64,000 bases of DNA. It comes from Candidatus Hydrogenedentota bacterium (GTDB taxonomy: Bacteria > Hydrogenedentota > Hydrogenedentia > Hydrogenedentales > SLHB01). Shown here one piece after another: positions 1-10,500 of this stretch; the first letter of the stretch is position 1, and each line of letters starts with the position of its first letter. A model generated the notes under the pieces. It was not told the DNA's origin and did no database searches. It saw only the letters and a program-made list of their open reading frames with translations. The position numbers and the translations under genes were made by a program. The DNA is taken from assembly GCA_035416745.1 (NCBI GenBank), contig DAOLNV010000004.1, positions 9,775 to 73,774 of the forward strand, written 5' to 3'.

Positions 1-1
1 A

Positions 2-3000
2 AAGTGGTGGGAAGTAGGCGTGATGGTGGTCGGTCTAATCGCTTTCTGGACCGACAGCGTAGCGTTCATGGCGGTCATGTTCTACATGATGAACATGCAG
101 AGCGCATTCTTCAGCCCCGCAAAGTATGGGATCCTGCCGGAGATGCTCCCCGAGAGCCGCCTTTCGTGGGGCAACGGCATTCTCCAGATGGGGACATTCG
201 TCGCGATTATCCTGGGCGTCGGCATTGTCGGGCCATTGATGGACTTGGGGTTGGGGGTGTATTGGCTTTCAGTGTTTCTGATCGGGATGTCGACCCTGGG
301 ACTGTTGGCGTCTTACCATGTAACGCGTGTGCCCGTGGCCTGCCCTGCCCAACGCATCCCGCTCAATCCCTGGTCGGGTCTGGGCAAGTATTTCAAGTGT
401 TTCTGGGCTGATCATGTGCTGTTTCTGACCATGGTCGGCGGCGGATTCTTCTGGTTTATCGGCGGCCTGATGCAGAGCAACGTCGTCGTCCTGGGCGAAA
501 GCGTGCTGGGATGGTCCCACCAGTACGCCGGTTACCTCCAGCTGTCGATCGCGCTTGGAATTGGCTTCGGCAGCGTGGCGGCAGGGTATTTCTCGCGCCG
601 TAAGATTGAGTTTGGCCTGGTGCCGCTGGGCTTGACCGGCATGACGGTCTCGGCGGCGCTGCTGTACTTCCCCTGGACATCGTTCCCTGTGCTGACGGTA
701 CTGCTCTTCGCGCTCGGATGGTCCGGGGGCTTTTTCCAGGTTCCTCTGGCCGCGGGGTTGCAGCACCGCAGTCCGCGCGAGATGAAGGGCGGCATTATCG
801 CGGCTTTCAACATCGTCACGTGCATCGGTATCTCGATTGCGGGACTGGTGCTGCTCATTCAGCCGATCTTCATGCCGTCCGGCAAGAATGTGAATCCCTA
901 CAACATCTTCATAGCGGGCGCGGCAATGACGTTCTTGATGGGGCTGTATCTGTGTTTCCGCCTTCCCGCCTTCATCTTGCGCACGGCGCTATGGCTCATG
1001 GGCAACACGATTTACCGGGTGGACACGCGCGGGCAGAAACAGATTCCGCTGAATGGGGGGGCGCTCATCGTGGCCAATCACACGTCGTTCGTGGACGCGC
1101 TGATTCTCACGGCCTCGATCGACCGGCCGGTGCGGTTCCTGATATCCCAGGAAATATACAAGGTGCCGTGGATTCGCCCGTTTGCGAAGATCATGCGGTC
1201 GATCCCGGTATCGCCGATGGCGCAACCGAAGGATTTGATACGCTCGTTGCACGAAGCGGCCGCCGCGATCAACAACGGCGAACTCGTCTGCGTGTTTGCG
1301 GAGGGCCAAATCACCCGGACCGGCAACCTGCTGCCGTTTCGGAAGGGGTTCGAGCGCATCATGAAGGGCATGAACGCGCCGATCATTCCCGCGCATCTGG
1401 ATCGCTTGTGGGGGAGCATCTTCAGCTACTCAAAGGGCCGGTTCTTCTTGAAGCTCCCCAAGCATATTCCCTACCGCGTGATGGTAACCTACGGCGAGCA
1501 CATGAGCGCCGAGAGCACGGCTGTCCAGGTGCGAGAACGAATTCAGCGGCTGGGCACCGAGGCATACCTCGACCGCAAGCTCCACGAGCCCCTGCTGCAC
1601 CGGGGGTTTGTTCGTATGGCCCGGAAGCGGCCGCTTCATATGGCCATGGCGGACCATTCCATGGATACGCTGCCCTATTGGAAAGCGCTGGTGGCCGCGG
1701 TGACGCTCGCGCGCAAACTTCGCGAACTGACCGGCGAGCAGCCCATGGTGGGCGTCTTGCTGCCTCCGACGGTAGGGGCGGCGCTGACGAATATTGCGCT
1801 CACGCTCATGGGGAAGACCGTCGTAAACCTGAATTATACGGCTTCGGACGACGCGCTGGACAGCGCGGCCCGCCGCTGCAATCTCACGCATGTGATAACC
1901 GCCCACGCGTTTCTCAGCAAAGTGAGCTGCAAGGTGCCGGGCAAGGCGGTCTATCTCGAAGATGTCCGCAAGTCGATGAACGGGAAAGACCAGCTTGTTG
2001 CGATGATCATGGCAGCGCTGTTTCCGTTGCGGGCCTTGGAGCGGAGACTGGGCGGGGCGAGGCGCCGGTCGCCGGACGACCTTGCAACAGTGATTTTCAG
2101 CAGCGGCAGCGAAGGCGAGCCCAAGGGCGTGATGCTCACGCATTTCAATATCGTGAGCAACATCGAGGCGGCCCTGCAGGTCTTCCCCCATGAACGGGGC
2201 GACGGGATAATGGGCATGCTGCCGTTTTTCCACAGCTTTGGATACATGGCCACGCTGTGGTTGCCGCTCGCACAAGGGTTCCGGGTGGTGTTTCACCCCA
2301 ATCCGCTCGAAGCGAAGGTAATCGGACAGCAGATTTATAAACACAAGCTGGACTTCCTGGTTGCGGCGCCGACGTTTCTGCAGGCGTTCGTAAGGCGCTG
2401 CCTGCCGGAAGAACTGGGCTGTCTGCGATACGTCATTACCGGCGCGGAGAAACTTCCCGCGCGGGTGCGCGAGGCCTTCGAGAGCAAGTTCGGTATCACG
2501 CCGCTCGAAGGATACGGCACCACGGAATGCGGGCCAGGAGTGTCTTTCAACGTGGTCGATTTCCGGGCCCCCGGGTTCTTTCAGGTGGGTACCAAGCACG
2601 GCACGGTCGGCCATCCCCTTCCGGGAGTCAGCGTCAAGATCATCGACCCGGATACGGGCGAAGAGCTGCCCCAGGGAGAGGCGGGGCTCCTTCATGTAAA
2701 GGGTCCGAACATCATGACGGGTTACATCGGGATGCCCGAAAAGACCGCCGAAGTCCTGCATGACGGCTGGTACAACACGGGTGATGTGGCGTTTCTCGAT
2801 GAAGATGGTTTTATCACTATTACGGACCGCCTCGCGCGTTTCAGCAAGATCGCCGGCGAGATGGTGCCGCACACCAAGGTCGAAGACGAACTGCACCGGC
2901 TCCTTGGGCTGAGCGAACAGGCCATGGCCGTGACCGGCGTGCCGGATTCCGGTAAGGGCGAGCGCCTTGTGGTGCTGCATACGTTGAGCAACGGCGACGT

Positions 3001-3163
3001 CGAGCGGCTCGTCGCCAAGATGGACCAGTCCACCCTCCCGAAACTCTGGCTCCCGAAATACAACTCGTTCTACTACATTCCCGAGATACCGATACTCGGC
3101 ACGGGGAAGATGGACATCAAGCGAGTCAAGAAGCTCGCGAGGGAGCTGGACGTCGGCGGTTGA
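2..3163 (+). CDS. MFS transporter / PlsC acyltransferase / acyl-CoA(ACP) synthetase fusion, 5' end outside window
   Basis: The frame is open to the left edge, so the start is not in the window. Three domains follow in order. A membrane half of LplT-like MFS type (FSPAKYGILPEMLPES near residues 30-45) covers about residues 1-330. A PlsC-type acyltransferase has the HX4D box in NHTSFVD near residue 353 and FAEGQITRTG near 426. An AMP-binding ligase has the P-loop SSGSEGEPKG near 695, YGTTECG near 830, YNTGDV near 918 and the GTGKM lysine motif near the C-terminus. This architecture matches Aas/LplT fusions that flip lysophospholipid inward and re-acylate it at the inner membrane. The function is inferred from family knowledge; the domains are clear. 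The next gene starts about 35 bp downstream. Confidence 0.88.
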   Translation, partial: KWWEVGVMVVGLIAFWTDSVAFMAVMFYMMNMQSAFFSPAKYGILPEMLPESRLSWGNGILQMGTFVAIILGVGIVGPLMDLGLGVYWLSVFLIGMSTLGLLASYHVTRVPVACPAQRIPLNPWSGLGKYFKCFWADHVLFLTMVGGGFFWFIGGLMQSNVVVLGESVLGWSHQYAGYLQLSIALGIGFGSVAAGYFSRRKIEFGLVPLGLTGMTVSAALLYFPWTSFPVLTVLLFALGWSGGFFQVPLAAGLQHRSPREMKGGIIAAFNIVTCIGISIAGLVLLIQPIFMPSGKNVNPYNIFIAGAAMTFLMGLYLCFRLPAFILRTALWLMGNTIYRVDTRGQKQIPLNGGALIVANHTSFVDALILTASIDRPVRFLISQEIYKVPWIRPFAKIMRSIPVSPMAQPKDLIRSLHEAAAAINNGELVCVFAEGQITRTGNLLPFRKGFERIMKGMNAPIIPAHLDRLWGSIFSYSKGRFFLKLPKHIPYRVMVTYGEHMSAESTAVQVRERIQRLGTEAYLDRKLHEPLLHRGFVRMARKRPLHMAMADHSMDTLPYWKALVAAVTLARKLRELTGEQPMVGVLLPPTVGAALTNIALTLMGKTVVNLNYTASDDALDSAARRCNLTHVITAHAFLSKVSCKVPGKAVYLEDVRKSMNGKDQLVAMIMAALFPLRALERRLGGARRRSPDDLATVIFSSGSEGEPKGVMLTHFNIVSNIEAALQVFPHERGDGIMGMLPFFHSFGYMATLWLPLAQGFRVVFHPNPLEAKVIGQQIYKHKLDFLVAAPTFLQAFVRRCLPEELGCLRYVITGAEKLPARVREAFESKFGITPLEGYGTTECGPGVSFNVVDFRAPGFFQVGTKHGTVGHPLPGVSVKIIDPDTGEELPQGEAGLLHVKGPNIMTGYIGMPEKTAEVLHDGWYNTGDVAFLDEDGFITITDRLARFSKIAGEMVPHTKVEDELHRLLGLSEQAMAVTGVPDSGKGERLVVLHTLSNGDVERLVAKMDQSTLPKLWLPKYNSFYYIPEIPILGTGKMDIKRVKKLARELDVGG

Positions 3164-3197
3164 GACCGTGCCGGGGGGGTCTCCCAAAGAGCCGCGT

Positions 3198-4127
3198 ATG
3201 CGACGGAAATGGGGCCGTATGGCAGGCATTGTTTTCGGAGCAGGGGCCATCCTGCTGATTTACAACGGCGTAGCGTTCAACCTGGCGCTTCACGGCGAGG
3301 ACGGTAAGCCGCGCCACCCGGAGACAGGCATCCTTATCGGCGCGGAACCCCGCGAGCTCGGACCAGAAAACAGCCCGTGCGCCGCGCTGTTTATTCACGG
3401 ATTCGGCGGCGCGGGCGCCGATTTCGCCGAGCTCCCCGAACGCCTGGCCGACTCGGGATGGCGCGTACGGGTCATGCTGCTGCCCGGTCATGGCGCCCAC
3501 CCGCGCGAAATGGCCAGGCAGACGCCCGATTCCCTGGTCGGCGCAGTCCGTGCGGAGATAACGGCCCTGCGTAAGCGCCACGAAAAGGTGATTCTCATCA
3601 GCCATTCAATGGGGGGCGCACTGAGCACGATTGCCGCCTCGCAAATGCCCGTGGACGGATTGGTCCTTGGCGCGCCATACTACGGCGTGACGTATAAGTG
3701 GTACTACGTACTGCCGCCCGAGGTCTGGGGACAAATCACCGCGCCCTTCGTTCGCTGGGTGTACAAGGGCAGGCTGTTCATGCAGGTCAACCGCGAAGAA
3801 GCCAAGGAACACATCCTCTGCTACGCCTGGCTCCCGTCATCGGCTATCCGCACCCTGACGAAACTGGGCAAACGGGCGCGCGCGCCGGAAACGCTGAAAA
3901 ACGTGACGTGCCCCGTCTTGCTCCTCCATGGCCGGGACGATGTCGCATCGTCTCCCAAAGCCGCCGGGAAAGCCCTCGAGGCCATGGCATCCCAAGACAA
4001 ACGCCTCGTCTGGCTGGAACGCTCCAACCACCACATATACTGGGACTACGATCAGGACCGGGTCTTCGACGAAACCCTCGCCTTCACCGCAAAGATTTGC
4101 GGCGCCGCCGCGGCGCAAAACACGTGA
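3198..4127 (+). CDS. Membrane-anchored alpha/beta hydrolase (serine lipase/carboxylesterase type)
   Basis: About 309 residues. An N-terminal positive patch and one hydrophobic segment (MAGIVFGAGAILLIYNGVAF) suggest a membrane anchor or uncleaved signal. The core shows the oxyanion motif HGFGG, the nucleophile elbow SHSMGG, an acidic residue in LLLHGRDD and the catalytic His in SNHHIYWD, all in the order of the alpha/beta-hydrolase fold and close to monoglyceride lipase or esterase families. A GTG at 3168 could add ten residues; I prefer the ATG because the anchor then sits at the terminus. It directly follows the acyltransferase/ligase fusion on the same strand, so a role in lipid acyl turnover is a reasonable inference. 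Confidence 0.8.
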   Translation: MRRKWGRMAGIVFGAGAILLIYNGVAFNLALHGEDGKPRHPETGILIGAEPRELGPENSPCAALFIHGFGGAGADFAELPERLADSGWRVRVMLLPGHGAHPREMARQTPDSLVGAVRAEITALRKRHEKVILISHSMGGALSTIAASQMPVDGLVLGAPYYGVTYKWYYVLPPEVWGQITAPFVRWVYKGRLFMQVNREEAKEHILCYAWLPSSAIRTLTKLGKRARAPETLKNVTCPVLLLHGRDDVASSPKAAGKALEAMASQDKRLVWLERSNHHIYWDYDQDRVFDETLAFTAKICGAAAAQNT

Positions 4128-4389
4128 CCCAATCGCAGCTGCGCGGCCCGACAGCGCCGGGCGCCAACCACGAACCGAATACTCGCGGCGCCACCGCGGG
4201 CATCCCGCCCCTCAGGTGTTTCCCGTTTCCGCTCAGTACGGCCCCGGCGATTTGGAGCCTCGCCGCTCCATGGCAAAGCCCGCGGCAGTCTGTTAAGATG
4301 AATCGTAATACGCCAAACAGGCCTGAGGGAGCGATATACCTGCGGCGCCGGTACGCCGGCATGCCAAAGAGGAAGGGAAGGCACGTCCT

Positions 4390-5406
4390 ATGGGCAAGTT
4401 CATTCATTCACGCGTTGCGATAGTGGCGATAGTGTTTTGCCTCTGCGCCGGTTTTGCCGCGCAGGCGGCCGTGTCCCTCGAGGAGTGTTACCCGGCACAA
4501 GCCGACCCCTTTGTGGGCAACTGGAAAGGCCGCTGGTCTGCCGGAGAGGAGGTTGACCCGGACATCGCGGCGCAGGTTTTCGCCCTCGGCGGCGATAAGT
4601 ACCAGGTCCGCCTCGTATCCAAACTGTTCATGCGGTGTCCGCCGATCGCCGTATTCGAGGCGGCGCGCTCCGGCGACAAGATCGCCTTCGACAACGCGAG
4701 CATCCAGGGAGAAATCACCCCGGATAGTTTTACTGGCTCACGGGGGCGCGGCAAGGTCACCTTCGAAATGAAAAAGGTACTGCATCAGCCTCCCACGCTC
4801 GGCATGGCCCCTCCGGAAAACGCTGTCGTTTTGTTCGACGGCACGAATCTCGAACAATGGCAGGAGCCCAAGGGCTGGGAACTGCTCGAGGGCGGGGTCA
4901 TGATGGTCACTCCCAAGGGCGAGACGCTGACCTCGAAGCAGACGTTCAAAAGTGTGCAGCTTCACGTTGAGTTCCGCCTGCCCTCGATGCCGGAAGCCCG
5001 CGGGCAAGGCCGCGGCAACAGCGGGGTGTTTGTGCAGGGTGTGTATGAGGTCCAGGTGCTCGACAGCTTCGGTCTTGAAGGGTATTACGACGAGTGCGGC
5101 GCGCTCTACAAAGTGTCCGCGCCGCGGGTGAATGCCTGCCTGCCCCCTCTCGAGTGGCAGACCTACGACATCACGTATATTGCCCCCAAATACAAGGAGA
5201 ACGGCGAATTGGCCGCTTACCCGCGCATGACCGTCCTCCACAATGGCTTCCTTATCCAGGACGAGCAGGAAATGCCCCAGATAACAGCTTGGAAAGAAGT
5301 CGAACGCCTCGCGCCGCCGCCGCGTGACGCCGGGCCCATCATGATTCAGGCCCACGGCAACTACGTCCAGTTCCGCAACGTGTTTCTGGTCGTGTTGCCC
5401 GAATAG
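4390..5406 (+). CDS. Exported DUF1080 (3-keto-disaccharide hydrolase family) protein
   Basis: 338 residues with a signal peptide ending near AAQA (residue 26). Residues 27-130 form a small N-terminal domain seen in some family members. From about residue 140 the DUF1080 fold begins with the hallmark VVLFDGTNLEQW and continues with GNSGVFVQGVYEVQVLDSFG and a closing HGNYVQFRNVFLV. The fold is a concanavalin-like beta sandwich, and members cleave or bind 3-keto glycosides. The next gene starts 41 bp downstream on the same strand and a third follows 10 bp after that, so 4390-7521 is probably one sugar-processing operon. A Shine-Dalgarno-like GGGAAGG lies before the ATG. Confidence 0.9.
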   Translation: MGKFIHSRVAIVAIVFCLCAGFAAQAAVSLEECYPAQADPFVGNWKGRWSAGEEVDPDIAAQVFALGGDKYQVRLVSKLFMRCPPIAVFEAARSGDKIAFDNASIQGEITPDSFTGSRGRGKVTFEMKKVLHQPPTLGMAPPENAVVLFDGTNLEQWQEPKGWELLEGGVMMVTPKGETLTSKQTFKSVQLHVEFRLPSMPEARGQGRGNSGVFVQGVYEVQVLDSFGLEGYYDECGALYKVSAPRVNACLPPLEWQTYDITYIAPKYKENGELAAYPRMTVLHNGFLIQDEQEMPQITAWKEVERLAPPPRDAGPIMIQAHGNYVQFRNVFLVVLPE

Positions 5407-5447
5407 GTCCCGCCGGAGCGGGGGCGAGACGGGAGTACATCGCACCG

Positions 5448-6320
5448 ATGTTTAAGCTGGCCGCATTCACCGACGAGATCAGCCAGGATTTAGCGCATGC
5501 CTGTAGAGTAGTGCGTCAATTTGGCGGCACGGGCGTCGAAATCCGGAGCGTATGGAATATCCCGGTTCAGAAACTGACCGATGCCCAGGTGGCCGAGCTC
5601 AAGCAGGTCGTCGCCGCGCACGGCCTCGAGGTCTGCAGCATCGCGTCGCCCTTCGGCAAGTGCACGCTCGAAAACCCTGGCGAAGTCGCGCAGCACTTCG
5701 ATATCTTGCGCCGGTGCGCGGACATTGCTAATGCCCTGGAGTGCGCACTGGTTCGCGGATTCGCCTTCTGGGACCGTGACCAGATCCCCCAGAAACCGTG
5801 GGATGCCATGGTGAAAGCGTACGAGCCCGTGCCGGCGGTCCTGGAAGAAAAGGGCGTGGTCCTCGGGCTGGAAAACGAAGCAGCCTGTTACGTGGGCACG
5901 GCCGCCCACACGCGCACGTTTCTCGACCGCCTCGGCTGCAGCCGGATCAAAGCCATATGGGATCCCGCCAACCACGTGCAAGACCCGCAATCAGAAGGCG
6001 TGCCAAGCTACCCGGATGGATATGCGCTCGTTCGCAAGGACATGGTCCACGTGCATGTCAAGGATGCTATCATCGAAACGGATGGGAGCCGTCCCAACGT
6101 GTTTCTGGGCGAAGGGCTCTGCCAATGGCCGGAACAACTGAACGCGTTCAGGAAAGACGGCTACGACGGCTATATTTCCCTCGAAACTCACGTCGATCCC
6201 GACCGGTTTCCCCTGCATCTCGCGGGGCGCTACGGAAGTTACCTGTACGGCGGCGATCGCGGGGCCGCCAGCACCGTTTGCCTGGCATGGCTGCGCGACA
6301 CAATAGGCATGATGGCCTGA
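5448..6320 (+). CDS. Sugar phosphate isomerase/epimerase (AP-endonuclease 2-like TIM barrel)
   Basis: 290 residues, cytoplasmic, no signal peptide. It begins MFKLAAFTDEISQD, typical of this family. Probable metal ligands in the expected order are Glu in LENEA, Asp in WDPANH, His in HVHVKD and Glu in SLETHV. The family isomerises or epimerises small sugars, polyols or keto-sugars; the substrate cannot be told from sequence. It sits between the DUF1080 protein and the AGE-family epimerase, 41 bp and 10 bp away, which suggests the three handle one sugar, possibly a 3-keto sugar released by the DUF1080 protein (inference). Confidence 0.88.
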   Translation: MFKLAAFTDEISQDLAHACRVVRQFGGTGVEIRSVWNIPVQKLTDAQVAELKQVVAAHGLEVCSIASPFGKCTLENPGEVAQHFDILRRCADIANALECALVRGFAFWDRDQIPQKPWDAMVKAYEPVPAVLEEKGVVLGLENEAACYVGTAAHTRTFLDRLGCSRIKAIWDPANHVQDPQSEGVPSYPDGYALVRKDMVHVHVKDAIIETDGSRPNVFLGEGLCQWPEQLNAFRKDGYDGYISLETHVDPDRFPLHLAGRYGSYLYGGDRGAASTVCLAWLRDTIGMMA

Positions 6321-6330
6321 ATGAGGTCCT

Positions 6331-7521
6331 ATGGACGCGGAAAAACTCGAACAGTTATCGGCGTTCTACAAGCGCCACCTGCTGGAAAACGTGTTGCCAT
6401 GGTGGGAGACCCGCTTCGTCGACAAAGAACACGGCGGATTCCTGGTCTATCGTGATGCCGATGGCGCCCTGCTCAGCACCGACAAGCCCATCTGGGTCAT
6501 GGGCCGCATCACGTGGATGTGGAGCCGTCTCTACAACACCGTCCAGAAAAAACCCGAATGGCTCGACATCGGCGCCCACGGGGTGGATTTCCTCCTCGAG
6601 CATGCCTTTGATACCGACGGGCGCATGTTTTTCAGCGTCACCAAAGAGGGCCTGCCCCTGCGCAAACGGCGTTACCTCTATTCCGAGACCTTTGGCGCGA
6701 TCGCGTTGGCGGAATACGCAAGGGCTGTTCAATCGGAGGACATGCTCAAACGCGCCCGCGAGCTGTACCGCCTCATCCTGATGTACCACCGCACCCCGGG
6801 CCTCCTGCCTCCCAAAGTCATCCCGTCGACCCGGCAGATGCGGGGCCACGGCATGAACATGATCCTCATTGTCACCTCGCAAATCATGCGCGAGGCCGAC
6901 CCGCAGTGCCGTGAGCTATACGACGACACCATCTCCCGCTGCATCGACGAGATCTTCACCTTTCTCGTCAAGCCGGAGAAAAAATGCCTCTTGGAGGCCG
7001 TACTGGCCGATGGAAAAATCCTGGATACGCCCGAAGGGCGCACGGTCCTTCCCGGACACGCCATCGAGACCGCGTGGTTCATCATGGAAGAGGCCGCCGA
7101 GCGCGAGGACCCCGCCCTCATGTCGGAAGCCATCCGTATCCTCCAGTGGTCGCTCGAAAAGGGCTGGGACCCGGAATACGGCGGCATCCTTTATTACGTG
7201 GATTGCGACGGTAAACCCGCGGAACCGTACGAGCATGAACTCAAGTTATGGTGGGTACACAACGAGGCGCTTTACGCCACCCTCCTCGCCTATTACCTCA
7301 CCGGCGAAGACGAATGGCTCGAATGGTTCAAGAAGGTCCATGACTGGAGCTTTACCCACTTCCCCGACACGCGGCACGGCGAATGGTTCGGCTATCTCCG
7401 CCGCGACGGGACCGTCTCGAGCCGCGTCAAGGGCAACATGTGGAAGGGTCCGTTTCACCTGCCCCGGGCCCTCCTCAACTGCTGGCAGCTCCTCGAGCGC
7501 ATGAAGGGAAAACACGCATAG
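6331..7521 (+). CDS. N-acylglucosamine 2-epimerase (AGE/CE) family protein
   Basis: 396 residues, the usual length for the alpha6/alpha6-barrel AGE and cellobiose 2-epimerase group. Family features visible are the early LENVLPWWETRFVDKEHGGFL, RITWMWSRLY, GHAIETAWF in mid protein, and the late GEWFGYLRRDG with KGNMWKGPFHLPR. The conserved His residues of the barrel (GHAIET, WWVHNEAL, KGPFH) are present. Members interconvert GlcNAc/ManNAc, glucose/mannose units or unsaturated sugars; the substrate is not determined here. GAGG lies 4 nt before the ATG, and only 10 bp separate it from the upstream isomerase. Convergent with the LamG gene (20 bp apart). Confidence 0.9.
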   Translation: MDAEKLEQLSAFYKRHLLENVLPWWETRFVDKEHGGFLVYRDADGALLSTDKPIWVMGRITWMWSRLYNTVQKKPEWLDIGAHGVDFLLEHAFDTDGRMFFSVTKEGLPLRKRRYLYSETFGAIALAEYARAVQSEDMLKRARELYRLILMYHRTPGLLPPKVIPSTRQMRGHGMNMILIVTSQIMREADPQCRELYDDTISRCIDEIFTFLVKPEKKCLLEAVLADGKILDTPEGRTVLPGHAIETAWFIMEEAAEREDPALMSEAIRILQWSLEKGWDPEYGGILYYVDCDGKPAEPYEHELKLWWVHNEALYATLLAYYLTGEDEWLEWFKKVHDWSFTHFPDTRHGEWFGYLRRDGTVSSRVKGNMWKGPFHLPRALLNCWQLLERMKGKHA

Positions 7522-7540
7522 GCAGTCCCCGGCCGCTGCG

Positions 7541-10500
7541 CTACCCCATGGGTGTGATTTCGAGTTCCCTGGTTCGGGCGGCGCAGTTAATTGTGAAGAC
7601 CCCGCCCGCCTGGGCAAGCGCTTCCTGCGTCTCATCCCCCTGTTTGATCAGATACCGTTTCCCCTCGGCAACGGGGAACGCGCCATCGCGGACGGTGAGC
7701 CGGATTTCGCCCTGCGCACGCAGGCCGAGCAAAACGGCTCCCCCATCGTACCGGCGTATAAGCACATTGACGGGCGCTTCGGATTCGATGGACATCGGCA
7801 CGCGCTCGACGATCGCCAGCTCGTTGAACCCCGGCTCGACGCGCGTGCTCACCTTGCCGCCGCGTACGGTCGAGTACCAGCCGTGTTCCACCTCGATGCC
7901 GCGGCCGTCGTAGCGGTATACCCGGTGCAAATCCGATTCGCTGGGCCAGCCATACACGCCCTCCAGGGTGGTGATGATGCGCTCCTCCCCCTTCACCCAG
8001 CCTTCGTGCAATTCCATCGGCGTGATGGGGTACATGTGGACCGTTGCAAGCGGATGGGGCGCCTCTTTGTCGCCGTAATAAAAATAGAGCCCGCCGTAAT
8101 GAAGTTTCGAACGGATGTCGTCGTAGATATCTCGCGCCGACCCGTTCTGCAGGCGGATGTGATTGCCCAGGGCCGTGGGACCCGGAACCAGATGCAGCCG
8201 GACCAACTGGGCGTCGCCGGAGGCCGACTCGATGCAGTACAACACGTTCTCGTTGTGCACGGTGCGCGTGCCGGGGTAGCTGTTGCAGATGACCACGCCG
8301 CCCGCCGCCTCAACCTTGCGCGCCACCCGAACCAAGACCTCCTGCGCGAGCAGATTCACCGACGCGTACTGCCGCGTGATGGTCTTGGTCTCGGGCTCGA
8401 TCTCCGCCGTGTGCCCATCCCAGGTGTTATAGGTGAACCGGCCGCCGTAGCCGTGGGTGAACCCATCGGCGAACATGCTCGTGCAGCCGATCTTATCGAG
8501 CATGATGTCTATCGCATCGAGCATGGCCTTGCCGTACGTGTTCTCCATCGTGGGGTAGAAGATGTACCAGCGGTAACCCGCGTCGACGTTCTCTTTGCTG
8601 AAGTAATGCGAGTAGTAGTCGGGATTATCGCCGCCGTACATGGTCTGGCTGCCGTTGGCGTCCACCACGCGCGAATCGGGAAAAAGTTCCTCCGGTTTGT
8701 TGGTGGTATACAGGCTGTGGGCGATATGGAACATGGTCTGGATGCCCGGAAACCGCTCGCGGATCTCCGCGAATTGCTTCTTCAGCAAAGCCATCTCCTG
8801 GGGATACTCGACGAACTCAAACCCTTCGAGAGAAAGGCCCGGATTGTCCGGCGGATACCCCAGACAACCCACGCTGACGTACGCAAGGCCGCGCCGCTCC
8901 ACGTACTCGCGCGTGGGAGGCTCGCGCCGGTCGATAAACGCGAAACTGCCTTCGATCCGCCGGTTGACACCCAGATCCCGGCGCACGTCGTTGATGAAAT
9001 CGTAGTAGTCGCCGGTCGCATTAACGTATACCGCCCACTCCACCGTGTACGAGGCGTTCGCATCGAGCGCGAACGCGTGATCGCGGATGCCTGCCATTTC
9101 GTCTTCGAAAAACGTGGCGTAGTGTTCCAGATACACGTCATCGAGGGCTACCATCCCGATGCCCTGGCCATCCACGGACACGAAAATGGAGGGATTGGGC
9201 ACGGGCGAGCACGAGACGGCCGCGTGGCCGCCAAGCTCGATGTGGTTGCTCACCATGATGCCGATAGGCGCGCCGGTGAGGTTGGTGATGGTGTCCTTGA
9301 TCCACACCCGATTCCCATTGGGCTCTATCGCGCGCTCGACGCGGTAGAATGCGCCCTCCGCGCGGGCGGCCAGCCCTCCACCTTGATCTACGGCAACGCT
9401 CCACGCGGGTTCAGGATTCGGCGCGCTGTCCTCTCCCGCCGAGAACGCGTTGAAGCCGCCGTGGGGATACGAATACGTGGAGGCCACCCTATACGAATAA
9501 CCCCCGGCCTCGACTGAGAAGCCTCCGCGCTCGTGCATCGTCACCCCGCATTCAAGCGGCGCCGGAGGCGCCTCAAGCGTACGGCTCGTTTCCTGGCCCG
9601 GCTCCGGGATCTCGAATGCGCCAGGGAACGGAACGGCCACAGCCTTCTCCGCACGCAATTTACCTTTTTCCTCTACACGCGCAACGAGGGTATAGCTGCC
9701 CCGTTCAGCGGCTTCGAACACCACGTCGCGCTGAACGAGATTGTCCTGGGTCAGCACGAATTCCTGGCCTTCGACAGGCCCGGCATCGCCCTCACGCTTC
9801 AGGGCAAGGGTGGCGCGCAACTCTTTCGGACGCGGGAACAGCCGGCTGCAATCGAGGTCCGCGTAGATACGTTCTTCGCTGAAGTAGGGATAAGCGGTCA
9901 CCGCGATCTCGTTGGACGCGCTGGGCCCGCCGTATTGCGCGGCTTCGGCGTTGTAGTGATCGAGCACTTCGCCGGCTGCCAAGGCGCGGCTGTATACCCG
10001 AACGTCGTCCACGAGACCCGGAAAACCCGCGGTGGGCGCATCAGAGCCGGTGTTCGCGCGGATGCGGCCGATCTGGAACGTGGTGTCCGGCGGGATCGCA
10101 TCGAACTCCGACTTGGCCGTGTCGGCAAGAGCCCCGTTGACGTAGAGACTAAGGGCCGCACCGTCGAAAGTGCCCACGAGGTGGAACCAGGCTCCTGTGG
10201 CGACCGGCGCGTGGCACTTGTTCCCGCCGCTTCCCACGTACCAGTAACACGACCCGTCTTTGTACCATGTCAGGCCGTAGCTGCCAAAAGACTTGCCTAG
10301 AATTCCCGGTTCGGCATCCGGGATGCGTTCGGGATGCACCCACGCTTCGAGGGTGACCGGCCCCGTGATGTTCAAGGCTTCGGGCGAGCCCATGTCCACG
10401 TACTGGTCGCCTCCGCTGAATCGCAAGGCATGTCCGTCGCCCTGAGGCACCCACCTCGCGCCGCGCAATTGCCCGTGGTTGGCGTTCCCCGACGAATCCA

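Noticed and set aside
1430..3250. 606-codon open frame on the minus strand opposite the acyl-ligase domain
   Set aside because: It is a GC-rich shadow of a gene with clear motifs. It shows no domain, no ribosome site and Arg/His-rich composition.
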